Below, one piece after another: positions 1 to 12,076 of a DNA stretch of 64,000 nucleotides. Under the pieces are notes generated by a model. The model saw nothing but the letters and a program-made list of their open reading frames with translations, did not search any database and was not told the origin of the DNA. The stretch is from Catonia carolina (taxonomy: Eukaryota; Arthropoda; Insecta; Hemiptera; Achilidae): NCBI GenBank assembly GCA_035578175.1, contig JAQMRL010000001.1, positions 239,211,038-239,275,037 of the forward strand, given 5' to 3'. A program made the translations under genes and the position numbers. The stretch's first letter is position 1. Each line of letters opens with the position of its first letter.

Positions 1-333
1 ACCAATCGTAAGTTTTCGAAGCCATATGATTATTAAACAGAAATTTGTCAAGTGAAACTTTATGTAATTGGTTTGAATAACTTATTTAACATCTGTACGA
101 AAATGTCAACAAAACGTTGTTTACCTTATAAGCTAGCCCAAACAGGCTTTCATTTCAAATATCGTGAGTTTAATTTTGTTAAAGGGAAGGATTGATTAAA
201 TATACCGTATAACAATGTTTTAATAGTACTTTAGCAAATTAATGAATGCTTCAAAAACAACATTACATAGTTTTCTTATTTGAAAATTCAAGTGATAATA
301 ATATCATCACTTAGAATAAAATACTTAGAATAA
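1..333. other. Unassigned AT-rich DNA
   Basis: No open reading frame, repeat family or motif that I can support. Confidence 0.5.
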
Positions 334-690
334 AAATCTGGTATGAAACACTCACACAATTTTCTCTTGCCAATGCAAATAATAACCAATATAACCTAAC
401 ATTAGTAATAAAACATTACAAATAAACAAAAAACTAACCTCAATAAATATAATCTAATTTTAATTATGAGTGAAAGACGTAAAATGAAAATCAACCTCAG
501 TTTGGCTTAAAAATCACTCTTTCACGCTAAACTAGGCTCTGTAAAGAAAAATGCTCTAAGTAAAAGTTGTAGATATTTTAATTTACTGTAAATCTGATTA
601 TACATTTTTGTCGTAAAATGCATAGTGAGGTTGAAATCGTAAAAAATCGACTTTTTACACGTTTTCGTGAAAAAAACAGAAAATCGCTAA
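334..690 (-). repeat. HR repeat, 3' portion (reverse strand)
   Basis: Read on the reverse strand this matches the last ~400 bp of the complete HR copy at 35269-36205. Shared landmarks are the stretch TTAAGCCAAACTGAGGTTGA, the segment around ATGCATTTTACGAC and the end GCATTGGCAAGAGAAA. It stops abruptly at about 690, where a different repeat (foldback family) begins, so the 5' half is missing. No coding capacity is visible. Confidence 0.75.
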
Positions 691-1200
691 TGCTGGAGGG
701 GGTGGGAGCTACTATCCATGTTGCCGGTTTGTGTACGTGACATCCTGTCGGACTGTCTACCTGAATAAACAGACTGCACTGTCAATTCAGGTAGACAGCC
801 AGATTCAGGCATCATGGATAGTAGTGTCCACCCCCGGATTACCCAGTCTATTTTTCAAAATTTAAAAAATTCTACCACAACGTTGGCCAATCAATATTTC
901 ATGTTGTTAACATATTTGTACTAAGTTTAACGCTGAATAAAACGATAGTTTGCCCGTGCCGGACGATCGAGCTGTTACCGAGATAGCAAGGGTTCAGAAT
1001 ATTGTTAATAAATGAAAATTTAAATAACGTACGAATTTGAAATTTTGTAGACGCTGTAAGAATATAATTGTCTATGTTTTGTTAATTCCAAACTTTTCGG
1101 TCTAATAATTATCGAGTTACATGCCTCTAAACGCATGAAATTTGTTGCGGTAGCAAAAAAACGGGTCTTTTTGTCTTCCAACCTCTTAATCGATTTCTTA
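691..1200 (+). repeat. Foldback repeat, copy 1
   Basis: This segment is homologous over ~400 bp to 16181-16560; a landmark shared by both is GAGATAGCAAGGGTTCAGAA. It contains a nested hairpin: outer arms at about 698-720 and 813-835 (CTACTATCCATG against CATGGATAGTAG) and inner arms at 751-766 and 785-800 (GTCTACCTGAAT against ATTCAGGTAGAC) around an 18-nt loop. Compared with copy 2 most of the left arm is missing, replaced by the HR fragment upstream. Confidence 0.7.
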
Positions 1201-2639
1201 ATTGATTTTTGTTTTGGTTATATTTCAACTAAATTAAATCTGGAATATTTATACATTATGATTTTTGAACTACCAATAAAGTTGTCTAATAAATAAACTA
1301 ACTTGTTCATCATAATTTAAATTAAAAATGACATACCTGAATTTGAGAGTCAAAATCCTTTGTTAGCGTCCATATAACTGCAATTCCAATGAAAATATCA
1401 AAACTCTGTTGAAAAAAGTAGAGTAAAAATAATCAAACCAAACTAATACACAAAATGAACTGATATGTTAACAAAACACAACACGAAATCGTAAATTTTT
1501 TCAAATGAATAATTACAATAAAATCGACGAATTTAATTGTTAATGTAGTACGAACACTTATAAAATTATTGTTGTAAATTATTCAAACAACAACTCAACT
1601 ATGTATACTATAGGCAAAAATTAAACAAGACGAACACACACTAAAAAAAACAAAAACAACACTACCTACAACTACCGCACTACAGCACAGAACGACCACT
1701 AAACTACTCACTATATTTGACTAACATAGTGTGGATTAGTAAAGTTTATGTAATAGGGCGGTGTGAAGTTAAAAAAGCGCTGCTACCGAGTTTTTTGAGA
1801 AACATGTGGTTTATTAATAAGATATATTAGAAATATCATAGTCACTAACCAAGTAACGAGCGACTATTTCTTTTTCATTATATTTACTCTCTATTTCATT
1901 TCAATATAACGATAATCTCGGACTCATCTTTGACCTGACCTTTCTTGTTTTTTTTTATTTTTGTATCAGTTGCTCAGTCATTTACTGTCCGTCTTATTCA
2001 TGTCTTTTTCTACAAATATTACTGTCTCTTTCACAAAAATAAATTGTAAACATTTTAACGGAGATAATTTATTAAAATTACACTACTGTACTTGCTTCAA
2101 AATAACATGTCTTCAAAACGTTTGCACAGTAGAAAAGTTTTAAGTATTGCAGAAATATTTTGTTTTACCTTAATATACAGAGTGTTTCAGTTAATATTAT
2201 CGGCGCTTTCTGAGCTCATTGTACTAGTGAAAATAATGAAAAAAGTTCTTTTAAACATAGGTCCGGAAATGCGTAGTTAACGAATGAGCTAGCAAAAGAT
2301 TTCGCCAAGAATTTGGAACCCTGGGTGAAATGAAGATTTTTTGGAATTCTAGAAAGGTAAGAAACAAATGAAGTTGTGTCTTTTAGTGTTTGAGCTTTTG
2401 GATTTGTTGCTTGAAATTCCTTCGTTTTCATGCGATAATTGTTAGTACTAACATATGATTTCAATGTTTCTCAATGACTTTATTTACACCAATTTTCTCA
2501 TAGTTAAATTCTCTGCAAGTTTTGTTTAAAAATTGTGTGTGTTTATTACCTATTTAACAATATTATTGTACTTCAAACGTAAATAATTGTTTTTGACTTA
2601 TTTTTGAGTTTGACGTAGCGCATATCTTAGAAACTAAGA
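1201..2639. other. Unassigned AT-rich DNA
   Basis: There are only short chance reading frames (for example 1961-2143 and 2216-2464, 60-82 codons) with no domain, no codon bias and no splice context. Confidence 0.5.
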
Positions 2640-2986
2640 GAGATATAGTTCTGGGACCTGTCATATTTGGTTCGTCAGTTCAAAACCTATAAGAAACATT
2701 TTAGCGTTAAAAAAGGTCAACGTTACTGTGAATTACTGTGTATTGTTGAACGTTATTTCTGTAACTTTTGTAAGTAGCCTTTAGTAAATTGGTTAAGTTA
2801 TTTATCGTTAATAATTAAAATTATAATTAGTTTGTTATTTATAAGTAATTTAATGTAACTTACTTTTAGATTTTAGACACTTAATTTTAATTTTTAGTTG
2901 TAATAAATATTTGAATTTTAAGCTATAGTGTGTTAATTATTTTATTTAACCAGATCCCAAAGCGGACCTTATATAAGCTTTACAAT
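2640..2986 (-). mobile_element. Degenerate LTR remnant (same family as 24162-24866)
   Basis: The reverse complement follows the first ~340 bp of the solo LTR at 24162-24866 in collinear order. Matching landmarks are AAAAGGTCAACGTT, the stretch around TTGTAATAAATA, CTATAGTGTGTTAATT and CCAGATCCCAAAGCGGA. The right border at about 2986 corresponds to the outer LTR end. Divergence looks considerable, so this is an old copy. I could not find the other end or a target duplication. Confidence 0.55.
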
Positions 2987-3662
2987 ATTTTTAGCTTTCA
3001 TTTTGTCATCGGAAACCTTTTTTTAAAAACGAACCACCCATTTGAATGTTAGATTTTCTTGCATTTATCTTTGATCTAAATTTGAGCCGAATATCTGTTG
3101 GTGATTGTTCATGTTTGGCTTTTAATTGTCTAACATTCTAAGCTGCTCATTCAATCGGTATTACTTAACACTTAAAAGTGACTCTGTACCAACTGCCTGA
3201 GCTGGCCTAGGAACCGTTAGTACGAAGTGTACTAATAAGTGTATTTTACGATTCTGTAGGCCTACGTTTTATTATTTCATCTAGATAAAATGTAACATCG
3301 GATTTCTTTTTGACCTCTACTCGTGGCACCCATTTATTCCAGACGTCCGTGAAACAGTAAAACAAATTAATTAAGTTGTTGTAAACGCTATTTTCTGTTA
3401 GATTCCTGGTCATACCGTATCCCTGTAAATAAAGCTGCTGACCTAACTGCAAAGGAGGTTACGCGCTCACAAGGTTTCTAGAATTGTCTGATCGTGTCAG
3501 ACTTTGTGACTTAGGTGAAGCGGGCGGTTCTGATTTCTGGCAAGCTGATTAGGCGAATAGTTGTGGTAACAACTTTTGAGAAGTAAAGAACATAGGTAAG
3601 CCATGGAAATCTTCAGAGAGATATTATCTGAAGGAAGAGGTGGTGATCACAACCTGTACCAT

Positions 3663-4413
3663 TGTGAAAGTACAATATTGTACAAACGATGGGCGTTATG
3701 GTAATTCCCAATTACTGTACCTTCCATTACTCAGTACAAGCTATTAAAAAATGTTAGGGAAGAAACCCCATTATTAGAGTAAATTAAATTAGAATAGTAG
3801 TTAGATAATAAGTTGTAAATATAGCCAACGGTCATTCATATGATATTAATTAGGCCGGGGTATTTCTCCCTCTGTGTTTTTGGGCCTTTCTTCCACCTAC
3901 CAACTTTCATCCAATCATTGGGGTAGTTCTCTTTCCCGTTGGCCGTCCAGGTTGGTTGAACGGTTGGTGGGAGAGGAAGATTTGTCAACCATAGGTTTCC
4001 TGGTTAGAACCCAGGAAATTCACAATCAGTTCCCTTGGGACTTAAGTGTGAAATAAACGGTTAGTTAAGGAGTAGAATTTAAAGAAGATACTACAAGAAC
4101 GAGGAGTCTACGAGAACGAAGAGTGTAGGAGAACGAGAGTGACCAGGAGAACGAAGAGAAGAAGAAGAAAGAGGAGATATTTAATTCGAGGTAATTCATT
4201 CGTATATTTTTTATTAAGGGTTTTTTATTTCTTGCTTTTATATTAACGTTGCGGCAAAAAGTTTGGCTATATTTTAAAATATGTTAGGGTAATTTAAGGA
4301 TAATTTTGTTAGTTGTTAGGTGATTTAGTAAGTAGTTTTTATTCATTAAATATTTACTGTAAGTAAGGAGATATAGTCTTTTTTATTTATTTCTCATGCT
4401 CTGTTGACGGAGC
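3663..4413 (+). mobile_element. LTR of a retrotransposon, copy 1
   Basis: A ~750-bp block is collinear with 38899-39627. Both start at TGTRAAGTACAA, share the region around GGGCCTTTCTT and a run of GAGAACGA repeats followed by GAAGAAGAAG, and end just before a TGG. In this copy the following sequence is TGGCAACAAA where copy 2 has TGGCGCCCAAT, so the primer-binding site is eroded. About 90 bp of leader (to ~4500, including CCCACCGG and AGTTGAAGGAG) is also shared between the copies, so these are LTR-plus-leader fragments rather than simple solo LTRs. The short reading frame at 3874-4056 lies inside the LTR and is not regarded as a gene. Confidence 0.6.
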
Positions 4414-4500
4414 TGGCAACAAACAATTTTTATTAATTATTTTTTTAGTTCACAGTAAATTCTTTGCCCACCGGTCAAAGTTGAAGGAGCACAACTGATA

Positions 4501-6207
4501 GGTACCTTCCAGTAATGCCCTAGTATTTGGCAGATAGAATTGTCTGTTAACCGTCAACCATTTTGGTGGAATTCATGACGATTATTCTGTATAGCATTGC
4601 AGATTCAGGCTACCTAAATTAATGAGTAACATGCGTAGGCGTACTTAGAGATATGAATCGTTGTTAGACACGACTCTTAATTTATTCCGGTAAGACTACG
4701 ATGCCTTGTGACATTGATCTACAATATTATTTAGTACTCTATTTTTTGTTTTTATTTCAGTTCGCTGTGACTCGGTATCACTTAACAAAAGGCCCCTTTA
4801 TTTTTTGGGTAGAAAGAACTGGCTATCCGATTTATTCAAGTTGAGGTATTAATTTTACGTTCTGTTTTTCTACGTTTCTGTGACCTACATCCCGCAGGTC
4901 ACAGCCCGTGTGAGTCCCGTCACACCCTTTATTATTTTTATCTATGTTGTTATTAGCTCGTGTTTTGTTTAAAATTGTTATTTTATTTGCTTATGATACT
5001 AGTATTTAAAATTGAAGTATTATGAACGTATATTGTGGTATAGTAAAAGGTTTTTTAGGAAACAAAATTTACATTACTTCGTGCTTTGACCCTTATATTC
5101 TCGCATGAAGTAACAGGCTATGAAAACGACCGTAATTTTTTGCCTTAAAAATTATTTTATTTGACCATACGGACGAAATTCTGTAAAATTAATAGTGATA
5201 ATTGGATAAGCAATAGAATTATTATAAAACTTTTGCGGTGTATTTTTCAAGCGAGATCAAACAATTTATTACAAAATGTTTTTCTTTACGGATAAGGAAA
5301 GAACACAAATAATGCTCATGTTATACACGTTAAATCCGTAATTACCTGTAACATAAATTAGTAGAATCACAGAAAATACACCAGGTAGAATATTTACTTG
5401 TTCGAAGAGGAGAAGTTAGGTCACATTACTCGGTACAAGATCCGCATTAGTGTAAGACAGGTCTAAAAGATCCAGTTTGTAATTAAACAGGAGTTCAGGT
5501 CATTTCAGAAGACTTGAAGAGCTAAAATCTCGCCCTTGTAAGCCCTTTCAGAAGTAATTTGGAAACTAGAACGCTGTTTGCAAGCTGTAACTCTGTTCTA
5601 CACATACCTAATCTGTTTCTTCTTTAACTTCTTCTTCTACTACTTCTTAGAATGTCTCACGTCCTACCCTACAACCCTCTTTGCCATTATACGCTTTCTA
5701 TTATTCCAATTTACCATTTGCAAGAATAAATTGGATACATCGTTCTTCTCTAAAGAAGGTCTAAATATTTCTACAGACAAGAGATAAGGCTACTTTTACA
5801 ATTAATGTAATTACTTAGTATCTAAATATACGAGTAAATAAAATGTAATTCAGTTTATATCACACAATAAACTTAATATTTATATAAAACCACGTAACAC
5901 AATTATTTAAACTTTTAAATCTATAGTGAAATAAAAAAATTAATTAATATTCCTATTTTGTGTTCAAAACATAATTTTTTTAGTGTAGGCCTATTAAATT
6001 TTAAAAAAATATTTTGTGCATGTCGATTTGTGTAGATGTTGATTTTTTAGGTTATTTAAAGTGGCATCGACTGGTTGCTATTAGCGACTGCGGTAAGTTA
6101 TGTATCTTGAACAGTGAGTTTTCACTTCTGAAAAATTCCTATCATCATCTCTATAGAGAGATCTCCGTATAAATTCAATAGGTTTTTATTCCGTATTCTT
6201 ATCATAT
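4501..6207. other. Unassigned, possibly decayed retroelement interior
   Basis: No recognisable gag or pol motif. A pyrimidine-rich tract ending in TTTATTTCAG near 4760 resembles a splice acceptor, but nothing downstream reads as a recognisable exon. 5600-5650 is rich in CTT. Confidence 0.4.
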
Positions 6208-6601
6208 GCCCATAACAGGCAGGTGGAGTGTTAAATTACTTACACTCGATCTGCTAGTTACAGGCTACATAAAAATAGTTCTATTTTTCTTATATGGTCA
6301 GCCAATTATATGTCTGAAACATTTAAGAACAAAAGAGGTAGAGGTGTAAAAAATACTAGTCAGAGTTATTTCCTCTAAGGGTAATGATTTTCATCATTAT
6401 AAAGCCAGACCCTGTGGTGAATAAAGACCCTGTGGTGTCATTTGCAAGGTGGAAAATAGAAGCTTTTCAAAGAGTATATTGATAAGCATTTTTTTCCACT
6501 CTGTGAGAAAGGCAATGGAGAACCGCCTCACTCCTCGCTTTATTCAGTAAAGCCTCTAGAGGTTCGAACCAGTCTTTCGGCTGATGACCTAAACAACAAC
6601 A
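6208..6601 (+). mobile_element. SINE-A, near full length
   Basis: First member of a ~390-420-bp family that begins GCCCATAACAGRCAGGTGG and ends with a small hairpin (AGCC-TTTC-GGCT) followed by GACCTAAACAACAACAA. It has no reading frame. The terminal stem-loop plus (CAA)n tail is the kind of 3' end that LINE reverse transcriptases recognise, so I infer LINE-mobilised retroposition; copies elsewhere in the window have target duplications. This copy has a small internal repeat of GACCCTGTGGTG near 6411-6435. Confidence 0.75.
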
Positions 6602-9499
6602 TTGTTATCAGTATTTTCATCATTCATATTAGAGAGATGTATGTAGAAATGCAGTATTTTTTTCCGTCTAATATCTTTGGACTCACCATTTTCCAGAGAA
6701 TCGTTCTCCCCAATTTCTCTGCTACTCTTCAGCTAGCCCTTCTTATATCTTAAGGTATTTTATTTACTCGCATGTTTTTCTTAATCTATATATTTAAAAC
6801 GCAAAATCACTTCCATTGTATTTTAAATAGGAATTCTATTAACTCCTAAATACAGAGTTCTACTGAATGATTTTTTTATAATTTTTACATGGTTCTAAAG
6901 AGTATTCTTTCCTGATTTGCCCAAAAGTTCTAAACTTGAAATTCATGCTAATATAAGCTTCAGTTTACAAAATAAAAATAAGTAAATTAAATTTGTAACG
7001 TAGCGGTAATACACCGTAATGTAATGCGGTTCTTCCACATTCATCCCCTCTATAGCCATATTCCATAAGAATACAGAATATGCTTATGGAATAAAGCCGT
7101 TCTTTTCGGGACGAAACCAGTTACTACTGTACTTCAGTCGTTAATCGCCGTTCTTCTAAGAACTTTTAAGTTCGTTGTTAACTTAAATTATTTATTTAAT
7201 GATAAAGATATGAAACTCAAGAAAATTGTGCGAATTTATTCGCACGGGTCCACTATGCTAGTTTTTATTTAGATCTTAAATTTAATTTAAATTTTATTCA
7301 ATTTAATTCTGTAATGAAATTATTAAAAGTAAAATTTTCTTAATTAAATTTCTTCGTAATATTTACAATTTTATTTTCAAACGACGTACTTTCTACCGAT
7401 AGTATTTATGAACATTTTTCTAAATTAAGGTTTAACCCCAAAAAAATTATACATTATAAAAGTTACCTGAAATAAATAGACGGTTGTAAATATGTATTCG
7501 AATATTAATTGAAGCCTGAATTCCTCTTAATTATGGCAAAATAACTATAAATAAAAATTTAAATTTAAAAGTAGTAAAAATAATATAATACGGTAAAAAA
7601 ATGTACTTTACTAATTTATAATTAGAAATATAATATGTATTTAAATAGAAAAAGAAATATAAAATTATTAAAATATATGCAAAGGATTTCTTTTAAATTT
7701 AATGAGTTGTAAAATACATTAAACATTTGTTCAAGCTCTGTAGTTTTAAAACAAAACAAAATTAATGAATTTACAAAAATAACAAATGCATTATTACAAC
7801 CAATAGTATAAATAGATATTTTTTAAATTAATACAACTGAAACCTTTTAATGCGTAATTTAAAAACGAATTATATTACTTAATTTGTTGAAATTTGTGAT
7901 TTCATTATAATTTGGAACGTTAAAAAAATATTAATCTTCAGGAACGTCAAAAAAATTAATTTAAATAAAAATGGTTTTTAAAAGTTGGTTATCAAAGAAT
8001 GTACTTGTAGGCTTGTTAATAATATAAATAATTGGTTAAATGAATTCCGTTACTTTATGTTCAAGAAAAAAATAATTTAACGAAAATGTTTTTCTTATAT
8101 TTAGATTCAATTGAGTATTATTATTTCATTGTAAAAGAAATTTAAACAAAGAAGGAGAAACAAGAAAAAAGAGAGTTGATTAAAATTTCATCAAGCGAAT
8201 ATCTGTATACTTTATAATATATGAGAAACTAAGGGGAAAAAGAACAAAACATTTCCAAAATGAGAGAAACAGAATTGGTTTTACAAGAATAACATTTAAG
8301 AAAATGGCTGAAGGGTTGGGGAAGTTATAAGAATCATGATAATATAAAATGGAAAATTGAAAATAGGGGGAAGAAATGAAGTAGGACTAAAAGTAGACAA
8401 GTGTATTGTTTTACTATTTAAATGAAGGGTGAATGAATTTTCCGGGATATTCATGGATGGGGCAAAAGAAATGAATAAATTAAAATAAATGTAGATGACG
8501 ATATTGCAAAAAACAAAATTACATTAATATTTGAAATAAAAGAAAAGATTATTGTGCAGAAGTTTTTGCAGTTATTTTTGTCTACTAAATCATTGTTTTT
8601 GTTTTTAATTACAATTTGTGTAATTAAAAATTTGTTGATTTAGCATAAACATTCTCGTACAGTATTTAAACAGTAAAATTATCCACAGAATTCTTAATTT
8701 TTTATATTTTTACATGCAAGGAACTACAACCTGTTATTAAACATTTTTTTAATTTAACCGATTATGACCGAATATTTTTTTCTTTGCATTTATATTATAT
8801 TATTATTTTTCTATATTATGTAAAATGTTGAAAATTATAAATTTCTACTAAATATCTACTTTCTGGTTGCAAAGGTGGCCTGGTACATTATTGTACCACC
8901 AGACTCTTTAGTTGGATACGTTTTTGACTATTACGCAACACTTGTAAAGCATACTTTAATAATAAAAGAAAACAATTTTATCAAATAATAAAACCGTTAT
9001 TGTTTTATGTTTGAAAAGTAGTTAACACATATTATTACATAAAAAATTATTATTTGGTTATAATGACACATTTTAAAATTATATGAAACGTGAACATTAT
9101 AATATACGGTTTATTTTATGTTAATAAGCTTGAGACTGTCTTAAAAAATTCCATTTTGCGCTTTCTGTATTGAGTTTGCACACGTATAGAACAATTTTCA
9201 CCCTGGCAGCGTCTCTTGTGGATCCTTTTCTTGGTTCAATCGGATGATGTATCCTATCTAATCTAATGTCTTCCGATACCAAACAATTCATTGCGCTAAA
9301 CATTCAAGTACTCAGCCCCCTACACTTTTAGCAACTCCAGAAGAATATTTGGTCAGGTATGTCTGCACTACATATCTTCTAAATTTCAGCTGACTAATGT
9401 TAAAGCCGCTGTATCATGTCAGTATACATGCATTATGCGTACTTGCGTCTAGTAACCAAGTGAAAATACAACACCACCACCATAGTGTAAGGGTGGGTT

Positions 9500-9500
<1 letters not shown>
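6602..9500. other. Unassigned, extremely AT-rich
   Basis: 7200-8870 is especially poor in G and C with poly-A/T runs. There is no reading frame of interest. The short reverse frame at 9121-9303 has no recognisable domain. Confidence 0.5.
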
Positions 9501-9501
<1 letters not shown>

Positions 9502-9545
<44 letters not shown>

Positions 9546-9561
9546 CGTGTGTGTGTGTGTC
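9502..9561. repeat. (GT)n microsatellite with a (GC) interruption
   Basis: A dinucleotide GT run is interrupted by GCGCGCGCG near 9537-9547 and then resumes. Confidence 0.95.
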
Positions 9562-9959
9562 TAGTACACTTTTAAATAACCAAAAATACATCGGTTGTGT
9601 AATAATAATGCTAACTAACTATAAGCATAGTTATAAATGTTATGCATAAAAATAAATCCATAAAATGCAGATAAATGCATAAAATAAAATTATGCATAAA
9701 TTTTTATTCATAGATAAATGTTATGCTACACTTTTACTGAAGTTTTTCGTTAATTTAATTAGTTTTGAGATTCTGTATTTTTCCGTTTGTTTTTATAATC
9801 TTTAGTTCTCTACAATTGCAATAAATGCAATAAATTAGTGAATTTTTTAAACTAAAGTTTATGGTAGCCTTTTATAATCCTGATGGTAGCCTTTTTATAT
9901 GTATTAATAACTGAAATCATTTAAAGTATATGTGTTCCAGATCTTTGTTAAAACAAATT

Positions 9960-10311
9960 TATTTTGCTCTTGTACACTCACGGTTGTCTTATGGAATCGT
10001 ATGTTGGGGTAGTACATACATTACTCACATTAAAGGTACTGATACAGTTATTTTGGGCTTGTGGTAACCGTGAAGTAATAATTGATCCAGAAAACCAATT
10101 ATGGTACTAGGAACGCTGGGAAAATTAAGACTAGAAAACCAAATTGTACATTTTTAAGAAGTCATTTCTCTATCTTGAGACGCGGTTCGATAATTTACTT
10201 CCACCCCATATACACAGTATTATGTCACATCTATTAAAACGTACACTTAAATATCATATACTATCGGTCTACGAGCAAGAACTTGAGAAACTTTTCCAAG
10301 TTTTAAAATAA
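9960..10311 (+). mobile_element. CR1-like LINE, C-terminal ORF2 fragment (broken)
   Basis: Translation from 9960 gives YFALVHSRLSYGIVCWGS, matching the conserved 'F..SHL.YGI..WG' block downstream of the reverse transcriptase in CR1/Rex-type non-LTR retrotransposons. A second in-frame block from 10186 contains FDNLLPPHIHS and the end SVYEQELEKLFQVLK before a TAA at 10309-10311, which resembles the usual 'LP..IK...F...LK..L....FYS..E.L' end of these proteins. The two blocks are not in one uninterrupted frame, so the element is dead and 5'-truncated. Confidence 0.6.
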
Positions 10312-11873
10312 CTGTTCTTGTTAGTTTTTACTTTTCTCTTTGCGATAGTTTACCTGTTTTTTTATGCTCATTTATTGAATTAATTTCCCATATAGTTAAA
10401 ATATTTACATTTGTTAGTTAAAATATATTGTAAAGTAGTTATAAATTAAAAGTTATATATATGTAGCCTATATATGTTTTTTTCTCTATTACAAATACAC
10501 AAACATAATCTTTAATTTTTTAAAAATTTCTATTGTTATTAAAATTAAAATATAATATTGATATTTTATGTAAATGTAATTGAATTTATCATTTATTTTA
10601 AGTTTTTTTTTAATTCTGTTTAACGCAATCTTTGTAACCTATTTAACCGCAGTAATTTAACTTAGTATTTAATTTAGTAAATTTTATAGTAGTTATAAGT
10701 ATTTAGTGATTATTTTTTTTTGTTCTGTATACTCCTATGTGCGGACAGAACTCTTTGTGAAGAAGAGTTTTTGCGTATAAGTATATTTAGTTTAAAATAT
10801 TGTATACTTGTACAGTTTAATTTAGTTCAGTATTAAATCGTTATGTATTTTTAACTAAATAATATAAATAAATAAAATAATATTACATTGTTACGGTACA
10901 GTGTATCAAATTACAACATTTAGTGGTTTGATTATCCGAAGTATTTGATTATCAGAACCGCTCCGGTCCCAATTAGTTCGGATAACTGACGCTCCGCTGT
11001 ATTTCATTTACAATTTATTATATATAATTTTACAGCAAAAAAATATTGAATTACTGAGAAGCTTTAATTATTTTATAATTTTATTATGTCTTATTTTTTT
11101 TGTACATGTAAGTGATATGTCAAAGAAGATAAAGAAGAAGAAACAAGGATAAGGGCAAGAGACAATCAAATATAAAATAATAATAATGAGAAATTTGATA
11201 GGACGGATCATCTAGAATCGTTATAGTGAAGATATGGTTTGATACGGAAAAGGGGGTTGGTGCGGAAGGTGCACGTCTCTTTCTCATTTCTCCTTACTTC
11301 AGAGCCTACTCAGTTAAGGGATAACAACTCGCCACAGTTTCTGATAATATACTTCTTCTTCACCCTCTTCTTGCTTTCTTGGTTGCAGACCTCAGCGACT
11401 TTACAGCAGAAGCAAAAAGAAGAGGACAATGATGAAGAAATGAATAAAGGGTGGGGGGAAGATAGATCTTAAATTACGCTACTACAATCCCAGTTTCATC
11501 CGAAAACGTTATTTTCCTTCTTCCAACCCCTTCTATCAATCCACAAACTAACGGACCAACGAATAACTCGCCCATTTCAATCTTCCCCCACCTATTAAAT
11601 CAAACAGTTCCTTGTCGTTTTTTTTATATTTTACTTATATTGGTTTTCCTTAGACATCTGAAAACTGCATCACTGCACAATTCACTCCAACTCAGAAGCA
11701 TAATAAAAAATGTAATATGTCATAAAATAAAAATTTTGTTTGAAAATAAGTAGGACTAATCTAGTTACCTTTTCAAATAATTAAAAAGTTTTGCTTCAGT
11801 AATATAATAATATATGTATTAAAATAGAGTAATCATTAAAAAAACATTTATTTATTTTTAAGGCTACGCCTCC
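10312..11873. other. Unassigned AT-rich DNA
   Basis: The 77-codon frame at 11239-11472 starts without an ATG and shows no domain. Nothing else is supported. Confidence 0.5.
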
Positions 11874-11887
11874 ATACAAAAATGGAG

Positions 11888-12062
11888 CCGGCCGCATTGG
11901 CGTAGTTGATAACGTGCTCGCCTCTCATCATGCGGTCTTGGGTTTGAATCCCATTCAGGCAAGGCATATTTTCATACGTTACAAAAAATTATTTCATCCT
12001 TCACCGTCTGCATTAGCAGTAATTGCAGAACAGTCAAACGTTAAACCAAAAAAAAAAAAAAA
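11888..12062 (+). mobile_element. tRNA-headed SINE (type T1) with 14-bp target duplication
   Basis: The head carries an A-box-like TTGGCGTAGTTGATAAC and a B-box-like GGGTTTGAATCCC, then a body with TTTCATACGTTAC and a tail ending TAATTGCAGAACAGTC-AAACGTTAAAC plus poly(A). It is flanked by an exact 14-bp duplication, ATACAAAAATGGAG, at 11874-11887 and 12063-12076. These are hallmarks of LINE-driven retroposition. Mutations in both boxes relative to the copy at 19136 suggest this one is not transcribed. Confidence 0.92.
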
Positions 12063-12076
12063 ATACAAAAATGGAG